Shown here piece by piece: positions 31,042 to 40,088 of a stretch of 64,000 nt of DNA. Every line of letters starts with the position of its first letter. Within the stretch, counting starts at the first letter, position 1. The position numbers were made by a program, and so were the translations under genes. Origin of the DNA: BQWY01 sp046351095 (GTDB lineage: Bacteria; Nitrospirota; Nitrospiria; Nitrospirales; Nitrospiraceae). Location of the stretch: contig JAXLZC010000001.1 in NCBI GenBank assembly GCA_046351095.1, positions 1,240,001 to 1,304,000 on the forward strand, read 5' to 3'. The notes below the pieces were generated by a model. That model made no database searches and was not told the DNA's origin. It worked only from the letters and a program-made list of their open reading frames with translations.

Positions 31042-32874
31042 ATGGCCTACCATCCCATCGAACAGTACGGGCTGATCGGCAACATGCGTACGGCGGCGCT
31101 CGTCGGGCAGGACGGCTCGATCGACTGGCTCTGCCTCCCGCAATTCGATTCGCCGAGTGTTTTTGCGGCCATCCTCGACGAGCAGAAGGGCGGCCGCTTC
31201 CGCATCGCCCCGCAGCAGAACGGCGTCACGCACAAACAATTTTATTGGCCGGACACTAATATTCTCGTCACACGGTTCCTGTCGGACAGCGGCGTCGGCC
31301 AATTGATCGACTTCATGGCGCTGGGCATGCCGGAATCCGAAGACGGAACGAACAGCCCGCTCCCGCTCGTACGCCGCGTACAAGTCGTCCGCGGCCGGAT
31401 GACGTTCCAACTGCGCTGTCATCCGGCTTTTAATTACGCGCGCGACAGGCACCGCATCGACCTCTCCGCGCAGGGCGCGACGTTCCACTCGCCCTCCTTG
31501 AGCCTCTCGCTCGTGTCGCCGATTCCGCTGCAGATCGATGACGATGCGGTCGGAGCAACCTTCACAGTGCGCGAAGGCGAGACACTCACGTTCATCCTGC
31601 ATCAATCGCCGTCGGCCGACACGACCGCCGCACGCTGGCCGAAGGCGCAGAGCACGCGCCTCTTCGACTACACCGTCGCCTACTGGCGGAAGTGGCTGTC
31701 GCAATGTACGTACACAGGCCGCTGGCGGGAGATGGTCCATCGGTCGTGTCTCACGCTGAAGTTGCTGACGTTCGAACCGACCGGCGCCATCGTCGCTGCG
31801 CCGACCTGCAGCCTGCCAGAGACGCTCGGCAGCGAACGGAACTGGGACTATCGTTATACGTGGATTCGCGACGCCGCCTTTACACTCTACGCCTTGCTGC
31901 GTGTCGGCTTCACGCAAGAAGCGGCGGCGTTTATGAAATGGCTCGACGCCCGCTGTCAGGCGTTGCCCACAGACGGCGCGCTGCAGATCATGTACAGCAT
32001 CGACGGCAAGTACGAACTGACCGAAGAAACACTCGCCCACTTAGAGGGCTACAAGGGCTCGCGCCCCGTGCGGATCGGGAACGGCGCACACGACCAATTG
32101 CAGTTGGACATTTACGGCGAGTTACTGGATTCGGTGTATCTATTCAACAAATACGGCGCGCCGGTTTCGTACGACCTGTGGACGCATCTTCGGCACATGA
32201 TCAATTGGGTCTGCGACAATTGGCAGGGAGCGGACGAAGGCATTTGGGAAACGCGCGGCGGACGCCAGCACTTCGTCTACTCCAAACTGATGTGTTGGGT
32301 GGCGGTCGATCGCGGCCTACGCCTGGCGGACAAACGCTCGTTTCCCGCGGACCGCGAGCACTGGCTCAAGGTGCGCGACGCTATCTATGAAGACTTGATG
32401 CAGCACGGGTGGAGCGACGAACGTCAGGCCTTCGTCCAGCACTACGGCAGCGACCACCTCGACGCCGCCACGCTCATGATGCCGTTGGTATTTTTTGTCA
32501 GCCCCGACGACCCGCGAATGCTGAAGACGCTGGACGCCATTATGCGCTCGCCGAAAGACGGCGGACTCATGTCCGACGGCTTGATCTATCGCTACAACGC
32601 CGAGGAGTCTCCCGACGGACTCTCCGGCCAAGAAGGCACGTTCAACATCTGCACGTTCTGGCTGGTGGAAGCGCTCACACGCGCGGGGCGCACCTCGCCG
32701 GAGCGGCTCCAGCAAGGCCGCTTGATCTTCGAACAGATGCTCGGCTATGCCAACCACCTCGGCCTCTACGCCGAACAAACCGGCCACCACGGCGAAGCGC
32801 TCGGAAACTTCCCTCAGGCCTTCACGCACCTGGCCGTCATCAGCTCCGCCTTTAATTTGGATCGAGCGCTGTAG
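31042..32874 (+). CDS. GH15 glucoamylase/trehalase-type glycoside hydrolase
   Basis: 610 residues. The N-terminal beta-sandwich starts MAYHPIEQYGLIGNMRTAALV and the (alpha/alpha)6 barrel follows, with SERNWDYRYTWIRDAAFT, a GELLDSVYLF segment holding a likely catalytic Glu, and SGQEGTFNICTFWLVEAL holding the second. No signal peptide, so it acts in the cytoplasm. The family includes glucoamylases, glucodextranases and trehalases; substrate cannot be fixed by eye. With malQ it points to turnover of stored glucan or trehalose. It follows the signalling cluster after a repeat-filled spacer. Confidence 0.93.
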   Translation: MAYHPIEQYGLIGNMRTAALVGQDGSIDWLCLPQFDSPSVFAAILDEQKGGRFRIAPQQNGVTHKQFYWPDTNILVTRFLSDSGVGQLIDFMALGMPESEDGTNSPLPLVRRVQVVRGRMTFQLRCHPAFNYARDRHRIDLSAQGATFHSPSLSLSLVSPIPLQIDDDAVGATFTVREGETLTFILHQSPSADTTAARWPKAQSTRLFDYTVAYWRKWLSQCTYTGRWREMVHRSCLTLKLLTFEPTGAIVAAPTCSLPETLGSERNWDYRYTWIRDAAFTLYALLRVGFTQEAAAFMKWLDARCQALPTDGALQIMYSIDGKYELTEETLAHLEGYKGSRPVRIGNGAHDQLQLDIYGELLDSVYLFNKYGAPVSYDLWTHLRHMINWVCDNWQGADEGIWETRGGRQHFVYSKLMCWVAVDRGLRLADKRSFPADREHWLKVRDAIYEDLMQHGWSDERQAFVQHYGSDHLDAATLMMPLVFFVSPDDPRMLKTLDAIMRSPKDGGLMSDGLIYRYNAEESPDGLSGQEGTFNICTFWLVEALTRAGRTSPERLQQGRLIFEQMLGYANHLGLYAEQTGHHGEALGNFPQAFTHLAVISSAFNLDRAL

Positions 32875-32920
32875 CACCGGCTCTTCCCTCGCCGTAGAAG
32901 GCACGTAGATCGCCTGATGC

Positions 32921-32949
32921 TTGAGGCCCATTCCGTCCTGTGCTACGGT
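32921..32949 (+). promoter_or_regulatory. Candidate promoter of the metal-efflux operon
   Basis: TTGAGG, 17-base spacer ending TGC, TACGGT: an extended -10. Transcription would start about four bases before the ATG at 32960. Confidence 0.4.
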
Positions 32950-32959
32950 TTTAGGTAGG

Positions 32960-33502
32960 ATGGTTACGCAGATCGGCATGAACACCTTGACCTCCCGAAA
33001 GCGTGTTGCGCTGGACACAGGTCGATTCGGCCGCCTGTCCTGGGCAAGCGCCGGGCTACGCGTCTGGTCCATCCTCTGGATGCTGGTCCTCCCTCTCGTC
33101 CACATCCATCCAGAAACCGACTTACACCATGAGGCCGGGGGACACGTCCACACCAGTGCGGTGCATACGGTGTTTTCACCGGATCTGGACGGCGAATTTG
33201 CACATCGGCAGAATCCATCCACTACCGCAACCGAAGCAATACACGCATCCACCTCCGATATCGGTGGCGCCATCACGGCTCCAATAGCCGACGCCAACGA
33301 AGTCGCCTTTAGCCTCCTCCACGATTCAACTGATCGTTCCTCGGCAAAACCGGCGACACTCGTCACGCTGCTTCTCGTCCATCCGCCCACAGTGCTCGAC
33401 GGATGGCCGGACGGCACGTTCGACCATATCGCTCGTATCCCAATTCAACCGGCACTGAGCCGGTCGCTCGCACCTCGCGCGCCTCCTTCGCTCGTCTCCT
33501 AA
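32960..33502 (+). CDS. His-rich membrane-anchored protein preceding efflux genes
   Basis: 180 residues. One hydrophobic segment (VWSILWMLVLPLVHI) is followed by a His-rich stretch with about eight His in 25 residues (HIHPETDLHHEAGGHVH), fit to bind divalent metals in the periplasm. The rest is low in recognisable structure. Small His-rich proteins of this type often precede Czc-like pumps and may sense or pre-bind metal. The start is uncertain: 32960 fits a near-leaderless transcript, and 32978 is possible. Not assignable to a named family. Confidence 0.65.
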   Translation: MVTQIGMNTLTSRKRVALDTGRFGRLSWASAGLRVWSILWMLVLPLVHIHPETDLHHEAGGHVHTSAVHTVFSPDLDGEFAHRQNPSTTATEAIHASTSDIGGAITAPIADANEVAFSLLHDSTDRSSAKPATLVTLLLVHPPTVLDGWPDGTFDHIARIPIQPALSRSLAPRAPPSLVS

Positions 33503-33609
33503 CAGCACGTGTCGTTCACCGACATCGTCGGGGTCGGACCAGTCACCGCATTTGGCGCGTGACCGACAGGGGTCCGGATCTCGATTCGCCCAGGCTGAAG
33601 GAGGCCTCC

Positions 33610-34857
33610 ATGGGTCCTCTCCGGATACAGACCGGACACACAGCATTGCGTAGGGTATTCTGCTCGCTCGCGGTCGGCACGGTGCTGCTACTCGCCGGGT
33701 GCGGCGATCGGAGCCAGGAGTCGTCGGCCTCCGCGCCGACACGCGCACAAGCTCCTACGCCTCCCGCCCAAACGGCTGCCTCCACGACGCCATCGGCACC
33801 CGGCGCCTCCGCCCCGCAGCTCATCACGCCACCGCCGGCAGTCAAAGAACGGTTGCGCGTCGAGGTGGTTACGACGCGCGCCATTCCCCTGCAAGTCACC
33901 GCACCCGGAGAAGTGGCGTTGGACCTCAAGCAGGTCGCGAAGGTGACTTCGCGGATCGAAGGGCAGGCGGAACGAATCCATGTCCAACTGGGCGACCGTG
34001 TCAAAGCCGGTCAACCGTTGGCCGCCATCGGGAGTCTGCAGTTCGATCAACTGATCGAAGAGTATTTGGTCAGTAAGGCGCAGGCAGATGTCGCGGAAAA
34101 CAATTTCCGCCGCACCGAAAAGTTACGCGCCAGCGACGTCGTCCCGGAACGCAAACTCGTCGAAGACAAGGGCCGCTATCTCGAAACGTCGGCGCGGCAT
34201 CAACATATCCGCGAAAAATTGCTGAACATGGGGCTCACAACGCAGGAACTGACGGGCTTGGAACGGGGCCGCCATCAAGAGGGACACCTCTACTCATTGA
34301 CGGCGCCGATCGGCGGCACCATCGTCGCGCAACGCGCCGTGCGTGGTCAGGGGGTTGCGCCTGGGCAGGAACTGTTCGAGATCGTCGACACGAGCCGCGT
34401 GTGGATCTTCGCCAACTTGCCGATCGAGCAGGCGCGGCTGTTCAAAGAAGGCGACCTCGCCACGATCTCGCCCAAGGGCGCCGCCGCCATCTCGGCTCCG
34501 CTCACCTATCTCTCACCCGTCGCCGACGAAACGACTCGCACGATCCAAGTGCGCTTCGAAGCGGCAAATGCCGACGGCCGACTGAAACCGCGCGAGTACG
34601 TGGACGTGACGCTGACGTTGCCGGGCGCGGCAGCCGTCGCCGTGCCGACCACCGCCATCACGATGGTCGATCAAACCCGCGGCGTCTTTCTCGAACAGGA
34701 GGGCGCGTACCGCTTCACGCCGATCGACAGCGGCCGCGAAGGCGGCGGGTGGGTGGAAGTGACGCGCGGCGTCCGAGACGGCGACCGTGTGGTCGTCGAC
34801 GGCGTCTTCGATCTCAAGAACGTGCTGTTGAAAGCCCACATCGGCAGCGGAGACTGA
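33610..34857 (+). CDS. RND efflux membrane-fusion lipoprotein (CzcB/CusB-like)
   Basis: 415 residues. The signal peptide ends in the lipobox LAGC, so the adaptor is lipid-anchored. A Pro/Ala-rich linker leads to paired lipoyl-type half-motifs (RIEGQAERIHVQLGDRVKAGQPLA and, later, LTAPIGGTIVAQ), a short helical hairpin, and the beta-barrel and membrane-proximal domains (RVWIFANLPIEQ). It should bridge the inner-membrane pump to an outer-membrane channel. The ATG at 33610 follows AAGGAGG by five bases. The pump gene starts four bases after its stop. No TolC-like channel gene is in the window. Confidence 0.93.
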   Translation: MGPLRIQTGHTALRRVFCSLAVGTVLLLAGCGDRSQESSASAPTRAQAPTPPAQTAASTTPSAPGASAPQLITPPPAVKERLRVEVVTTRAIPLQVTAPGEVALDLKQVAKVTSRIEGQAERIHVQLGDRVKAGQPLAAIGSLQFDQLIEEYLVSKAQADVAENNFRRTEKLRASDVVPERKLVEDKGRYLETSARHQHIREKLLNMGLTTQELTGLERGRHQEGHLYSLTAPIGGTIVAQRAVRGQGVAPGQELFEIVDTSRVWIFANLPIEQARLFKEGDLATISPKGAAAISAPLTYLSPVADETTRTIQVRFEAANADGRLKPREYVDVTLTLPGAAAVAVPTTAITMVDQTRGVFLEQEGAYRFTPIDSGREGGGWVEVTRGVRDGDRVVVDGVFDLKNVLLKAHIGSGD

Positions 34858-34861
34858 GACG

Positions 34862-37800
34862 ATGGACCGATTGTTTTCGCTCTCGCTTCGTTATCGATTT
34901 TTTACCGTCGTGGCTGTGCTGCTGGTCATCGCGGGCGGCCTCTGGTCGTTTGCGAACTTGACCATCGACGCGGTGCCCGACCTGACGCCGATACAAGTGC
35001 AAGTGCTGACACGCGCGCCGGCGTTGGGACCGGTGGAGGTCGAGCAGTTCGTCACCTACCCGATCGAATCGTCGCTGAACGGCATGCCCGCGTTGCGAGA
35101 GCTACGATCGATCTCGCGCTACGGCCTCTCGGCCGTCACCGCGATTTTCGAAGACAACACGGATATCTATCGCGCTCGGCAGTTGGTCGCCGAACGGTTG
35201 GCGCGCGCCACGCAACGTATTCCCGCGGAGTACGGCCGCCCGGAGATGGGACCACTCACCACCGGCTTGGGCGAGGTCTACCAATTTACCCTGAAAGGCC
35301 CGGGCTACAGCGCGATGACGTTGCGCACGCTGTTGGAATGGGACATCGGCATGAAACTGCGCGCTGTCCCCGGCGTGGTGGAGGTCAACATCTGGGGCGG
35401 CGAGCCTCAACAGTTTCAAGTCATCGTCGATCCCGCGAAGTTGCTGGCCCTGAACCTGACGCTACAGCAAGTCTTCGATGCCTTGCAGCGGAACAATGCG
35501 TTGTCCGGCGGCGGCTACATCGAACATCACCGCGAACAACTGCTGATCCGCGGCGAGGCGCTGGCCTCCAACATCACCGACTTGCAGCGGATTGTCGTCG
35601 CGCACGGTGCCGGCGGTGTTCCGATTTATATTTCGACCGTCGCCGACGTGAAGGAAGCCTCGGGCCTGCGACTCGGCGCCGCCACCGCTATGGGCGACGG
35701 CGAAACCGTCATCGGTATGGTGCAGATGTTGGCCGGCGAAAATGCGCAACGCGTCGTCACGCAGGTCAAACAACGGGTGCAGGAAATCCAGGCGACGTTG
35801 CCGCCCGGCATCGTCATCGAGCCCTACTACGACCGGACACTGTTTGTTGGCAAGGTCATCACGACCGTGCGCAACAACTTGCTGGAAGGCGGCGCGCTCG
35901 TGATCGCCGTGTTGTTTTTATTCCTCGGCGACGTGCGCGCGGGACTGATCGTCGCGTCGGCCATTCCCCTCTCGATGCTCATCGCCTTCACCGGCATGTT
36001 GCAGGCCGGCCTGTCGGGCAATCTTATGAGTTTGGGCGCGATCGACTTCGGCTTATTGGTCGACGGGTCCGTGGTCATGGTCGACAACATTCTCCGACGA
36101 CTCGCGGACGCCAAAATCAACGCGCAGCAAGATCGCCTGACATTCGTGCAGGCGGCCGGGCGCGAAGTCCTACGCCCGATGACCTTCGCCGTCGGCATCA
36201 TCGTACTGGTCTATGTCCCGATCCTCGCCCTGACGGGCGTCGAAGGGAAAATGTTCCGCCCGATGGCGGCGACCGTCATCATGGCGCTGTTGGGTTCACT
36301 CCTCTTGGCCGTCTCCGTCACGCCGCTGCTCGCCTATTGGTTCGCGCGCGCCACGCCTGGACAGGAAGACACACGCCTCGTACTCGCCGCACGACGCGCG
36401 TATCGCCCGTTGCTGCACTGGGCGTTGGCCAAACCGGCCTGGCCCGCGACGCTCGCGGTTGGATTATTCGTCGTCAGTCTCGCCGCCGCAACGACGATGG
36501 GCATTGAGTTTATTCCTCGCCTGGACGAAGGCGACATCGCCATGCAGGTCTGGCGTCTGCCAAGCGTATCGCTGAGCGAGTCCGTCGCCTCGTCGCTTCA
36601 TATCGAACGTGTGCTGCGGACATTTCCGGAAGTCACGCAGGTGGTCACCCGTACGGGAAGTCCCGAGGTCGCGACGGACATCATGGGCGTGGAAATGTCC
36701 GACGTGTTCGTCATCCTCACGCCCCAGCGCGAGTGGCGCACGGCGTCGAACCGCGAAGACCTCATCGCCGCCATGCAACAGACCATCATGGAGCAGGTGC
36801 CCGGCGTCGGCCTCGCGTTTACACAACCGATCGAGATGCGGTTCAACGAATTGATCGCGGGCGTCCGCTCGGATCTCGCGATCAAGATTTTCGGGCCGGA
36901 TCTCGACACGTTAAAACAACTGGCCGATCAGGTGGTCGGCGCCGTGGGGCGCGTGCGCGGCGCGGCCGACGTAAAAGCCGAACAGGTGGCAGGTTTGCCG
37001 TTGTTGCGCGTGATCGTCAACCGGGAGGAGATCGCGCGGTATGGATTAACCGCCGCCGAAGTGTTGGCGCTTGTGCAAACCACCAGAGTCGGCGCCGTCG
37101 TCGGCACCGTCGTGCAGGGACCGCGTCGATTCGAACTCGTGGTTCGGCTGACAGACGCCGCCTCCGCCGATCCCAACGCGCTTGGGCAGCTCTTGATCCC
37201 GACGATGCATCACGAGTTGGTGCCGCTGTCGCGTATTGCGACCATTCGTGTGGATTCCGGACCGGCGCAGGTGAGCCGCGAACACGTGCAGCGCCGCATC
37301 GTGATCGAAAGCAACATTCGCGGACGCGACCTCGGTAGCTTTGTCGCCGAGGCGCAGGATGCGGTGGCACAAGGCGTCGCGCTCCCGCCCGGCTACGAGC
37401 TGACCTGGGGCGGGCAGTTCGAACATCTCAAAGACGCCACGCGGCGGCTCGCGATCGTGATTCCAATCACGCTGCTTTTGATCGTGGGCGCACTCACCGT
37501 GATCTTTGATGCCCTCCGGCCCGCACTGCTGATTTTTTTCAACGTGCCGTTGGCGCTGTCCGGCGGCATTCTTGCGCTCTGGGCGCGCGGGTTACCGCTC
37601 AGCATTTCCGCGATCATCGGCTTCATCGCGTTGTTCGGCATCGCCGTATTAAACGGCGTGGTGCTGGTGAGTCACATCAGACAGCTGGAGCAGGAAGGGC
37701 TGTCCACGGAACAGGCCGTCGTCGAAGGGGCCACCGACCGACTGCGACCGGTGTTGATGACGGCTATGGTCGCGAGCCTCGGTTTTATTCCGATGGCGCT

Positions 37801-37942
37801 CGCCACCAGCATGGGCGCGGAGGTGCAGCGTCCCCTCGCCACCGTCGTTATCGGCGGCCTGATCACCTCCACGGCACTGACGTTGTTAGTGATCCCCGCA
37901 GTCTATTCCCGCTGGGCTGGAAGATCTTCAAGGTCGCTGTGA
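34862..37942 (+). CDS. czcA: Heavy-metal RND efflux pump (CzcA/CusA family)
   Basis: 1026 residues with the full RND layout of twelve membrane helices and two large periplasmic loops. In helix 4 the proton-relay region reads DFGLLVDGSVVMVDN, giving the D-x5-D-x6-D/E pattern of CzcA-type divalent-metal pumps rather than the CusA copper/silver pattern. Zinc, cobalt, cadmium or nickel is thus the likely substrate, though the third acidic residue is Asp instead of Glu. It follows the fusion protein in the same operon. The outer-membrane partner must be encoded elsewhere. Confidence 0.93.
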   Translation: MDRLFSLSLRYRFFTVVAVLLVIAGGLWSFANLTIDAVPDLTPIQVQVLTRAPALGPVEVEQFVTYPIESSLNGMPALRELRSISRYGLSAVTAIFEDNTDIYRARQLVAERLARATQRIPAEYGRPEMGPLTTGLGEVYQFTLKGPGYSAMTLRTLLEWDIGMKLRAVPGVVEVNIWGGEPQQFQVIVDPAKLLALNLTLQQVFDALQRNNALSGGGYIEHHREQLLIRGEALASNITDLQRIVVAHGAGGVPIYISTVADVKEASGLRLGAATAMGDGETVIGMVQMLAGENAQRVVTQVKQRVQEIQATLPPGIVIEPYYDRTLFVGKVITTVRNNLLEGGALVIAVLFLFLGDVRAGLIVASAIPLSMLIAFTGMLQAGLSGNLMSLGAIDFGLLVDGSVVMVDNILRRLADAKINAQQDRLTFVQAAGREVLRPMTFAVGIIVLVYVPILALTGVEGKMFRPMAATVIMALLGSLLLAVSVTPLLAYWFARATPGQEDTRLVLAARRAYRPLLHWALAKPAWPATLAVGLFVVSLAAATTMGIEFIPRLDEGDIAMQVWRLPSVSLSESVASSLHIERVLRTFPEVTQVVTRTGSPEVATDIMGVEMSDVFVILTPQREWRTASNREDLIAAMQQTIMEQVPGVGLAFTQPIEMRFNELIAGVRSDLAIKIFGPDLDTLKQLADQVVGAVGRVRGAADVKAEQVAGLPLLRVIVNREEIARYGLTAAEVLALVQTTRVGAVVGTVVQGPRRFELVVRLTDAASADPNALGQLLIPTMHHELVPLSRIATIRVDSGPAQVSREHVQRRIVIESNIRGRDLGSFVAEAQDAVAQGVALPPGYELTWGGQFEHLKDATRRLAIVIPITLLLIVGALTVIFDALRPALLIFFNVPLALSGGILALWARGLPLSISAIIGFIALFGIAVLNGVVLVSHIRQLEQEGLSTEQAVVEGATDRLRPVLMTAMVASLGFIPMALATSMGAEVQRPLATVVIGGLITSTALTLLVIPAVYSRWAGRSSRSL

Positions 37943-38061
37943 GATAACAAGCGAGGATCGCCGCACCACAATCTCCATGCTGCCACAGAGATGCATGAAG
38001 GGCGCAGCTGTTGAAAGAGGGAGATCTAAAGAGAAAGACGCCTGGAGGAAAGACAGAAAGG

Positions 38062-38137
38062 TGGTGGAGGGCAGGGGAGTCGAACCCCCGACCCCTACGT
38101 TGCGAACGTAGTGCTCTCCCAACTGAGCTAGCCCCCC
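38062..38137 (-). tRNA. tRNA-Ala (anticodon CGC)
   Basis: Cloverleaf on the minus strand: acceptor GGGGGGC/GCCCTCC (one G-U pair), D arm GCTC/GAGC, anticodon stem CTACG/CGTAG with loop TTCGCAA (CGC), T arm GGGGG-TTCGACT-CCCCT, discriminator A, encoded CCA. It reads GCG. Confidence 0.97.
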
Positions 38138-38259
38138 AACCAACCTGAATCCGACACGAGCGCCGTCCAATTGACCGCAGGAGACCTGAGCACCAGTGCC
38201 CAGGGTTGGAATGCTGCGGAGGAGACGGGGAGGAAGTCCGACGCTCGCTCAACCGGGCG

Positions 38260-38265
38260 GATTAT
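38260..38265 (-). promoter_or_regulatory. Candidate tRNA-Ala promoter, -10 element
   Basis: Perfect TATAAT on the minus strand about 115 bases before tRNA-Ala. The -35 position is covered by an inverted repeat, GTGGAG-CAAGA-CTCCAC (38273-38289), instead of a TTGACA match. Confidence 0.45.
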
Positions 38266-38349
38266 ACACAAGCGTGGAGCAAGACTCCACAAAGCACAAA
38301 AAATATTCTGCATCACGTGCGCCGCAGCGAACCTCACAATCGCCGGCGT

Positions 38350-39027
38350 TCAGGGATACTGTAACGCGGGCGTCGATGCGCTACCCACCCCGTCCACCAC
38401 GACACGCCGCCCCTCGACACGCAACCGCCCCTCGGCGTACAGCTGCACGGCACGCGGATAAATCCGATGCTCTTCGACGAGAATCCGCGCCGACAGGGTC
38501 TCGACCGTATCGCCTTCCAGCACCGGGACCGCCGCCTGAATGATGATCGGCCCTTCATCCACGCCCGGCGTGACGAAGTGCACGGTCGTCCCGGCCAGCT
38601 TCACGCCATGCTCCAAGGCCTTCTTCTGCACGTCCAAGCCAGGGAACGACGGCAGCAGCGACGGATGAATATTCATCATCCGATTTTCATACGCCTCGAT
38701 CAGCACCGGCGTGACGATCTTCATGTATCCGGCAAGCAGCACCAGCTCGACCTTGTGCTGCTGCAACACCGCCAACAACGCACGGTCGTAGGCTTCGCGC
38801 GCATCCGGCTGTCCAGTGAAGGGCTTCGGATCGACGAACAGGTCGGCAATTCGATGGCGACGCGCCCGCTCCAACGCCTGCGCATCCCGCTTGTTGCTCG
38901 CGACCAGCACCAACTCGACCTGAAGACGTCCCGCTTCGACGGCGTCTATGATCGCTTGGAGATTCGACCCGCGGCCGGACGCCAACACACCGACGCGCAC
39001 GCGGCGGCCTGCGCCGTCAGCCGACAT
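38350..39027 (-). CDS. purN: Phosphoribosylglycinamide formyltransferase
   Basis: 225 residues. Motifs are VGVLASGRGSNLQAI at the start, LAGYMKIVTP, and the catalytic region NRMMNIHPSLLPSFPG with the Asn-His pair; the DEGPIIIQAAVPV segment holds the catalytic Asp. It transfers a formyl group from 10-formyl-tetrahydrofolate to GAR in purine synthesis. Its ATG at 39027 lies 11 bases inside the end of purM, a tight overlap that implies coupling. It ends an rlmD-purM-purN run. Confidence 0.96.
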   Translation of the reverse strand: MSADGAGRRVRVGVLASGRGSNLQAIIDAVEAGRLQVELVLVASNKRDAQALERARRHRIADLFVDPKPFTGQPDAREAYDRALLAVLQQHKVELVLLAGYMKIVTPVLIEAYENRMMNIHPSLLPSFPGLDVQKKALEHGVKLAGTTVHFVTPGVDEGPIIIQAAVPVLEGDTVETLSARILVEEHRIYPRAVQLYAEGRLRVEGRRVVVDGVGSASTPALQYP

Positions 39028-40054
39028 ACTGCACGCTCCGCTCGTCCGAGGCGCCGGCCACGATCTCGCCGATCGCCCACGCACGGTCGCCGAACGTCGC
39101 CAACGTAGCAATCGTCCTGGCGGCGGCCTCAGCCGGTACCACAAGGATCAACCCGATACCCATGTTAAAGACGCGGTACATTTCGTCGACTTCGACCTGG
39201 CCCAATCGCTGGATCAGCGAAAAAATCGGCGGCGCCGTCCAACTACCGCGTTTGATCGCCGCGATGCATCCCTTGGGGAAGACCCTTGGGAGATTTTCCG
39301 TAATGCCGCCGCCGGTGATATGCGCCACGCCCTTCACGGGCAGTTGTTCCGCGAGGGCCAACACCTGCTTGACATAGATCCTGGTCGGCGTCAGCAACGC
39401 TTCCCCGACCGTCATACCCAATTCGTCCTGGCGGCTCGCCACCGTCAACTTGCCCTGCTCCAGCAGCGCCTTGCGCGCGAGCGAAAATCCGTTGCTGTGT
39501 AGTCCGGTGGACGCAACGCCGATCAAGACATCGCCCGGCGCGATCCGTTGCCCGTCGATGACGTTCTGCCGATCCACCACACCCACGGCGAACCCGGCAA
39601 GGTCGTACTCCCCTTCCGCGTAAAACGACGGCATCTCGGCCGTCTCGCCGCCGATCAAGGCGCAGCCCGCCTGGCGACAGCCGTCGGCGATGCCACGTAC
39701 GACACTTTCGGCCGTGCCGATCGCTAATTTGCCCGTCGCGAAGTAGTCCAGAAAAAACAGCGGCTCGGCGCCGCTCACGACAATATCGTTCACGGACATC
39801 GCCACGAGGTCGATGCCGACCGTGTCGTGTTTGTCCATCAGGAACGCGATCTTGAGTTTGGTCCCGACACCGTCTGTGCCGGATACCAAAACCGGGTCGA
39901 CATATTTTTTCGGATCGAATCGAAAGAGGCCGCCGAAACCGCCGAGGTCGGACAACACTTCCGGCCGAAACGTGGCGCGCACGAGCGGCTTGATGCGCCG
40001 CACAAATTCGTTGCCCGCTTCGATGTCGACGCCGGCTTGACGGTAGGTAGTCAT
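39017..40054 (-). CDS. purM: Phosphoribosylformylglycinamidine cyclo-ligase (AIR synthetase)
   Basis: 345 residues, standard length. It opens MTTYRQAGVDIEAG and holds VSGTDGVGTKLKIAF, GIDLVAMSVNDI, GAEPLFFLDYFATGKL and ALIGGETAEMP, all PurM signatures, including the ATP site. It closes the imidazole ring of AIR using ATP. The frame continues upstream to 40255 inside rlmD, so the ATG at 40054 is preferred. It overlaps purN at its 3' end and follows rlmD by 34 bases. Confidence 0.96.
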   Translation of the reverse strand: MTTYRQAGVDIEAGNEFVRRIKPLVRATFRPEVLSDLGGFGGLFRFDPKKYVDPVLVSGTDGVGTKLKIAFLMDKHDTVGIDLVAMSVNDIVVSGAEPLFFLDYFATGKLAIGTAESVVRGIADGCRQAGCALIGGETAEMPSFYAEGEYDLAGFAVGVVDRQNVIDGQRIAPGDVLIGVASTGLHSNGFSLARKALLEQGKLTVASRQDELGMTVGEALLTPTRIYVKQVLALAEQLPVKGVAHITGGGITENLPRVFPKGCIAAIKRGSWTAPPIFSLIQRLGQVEVDEMYRVFNMGIGLILVVPAEAAARTIATLATFGDRAWAIGEIVAGASDERSVQYVG

Positions 40055-40088
40055 GGGAGGCGCAGTGTACCCAGGCGATGCCGCGAGG

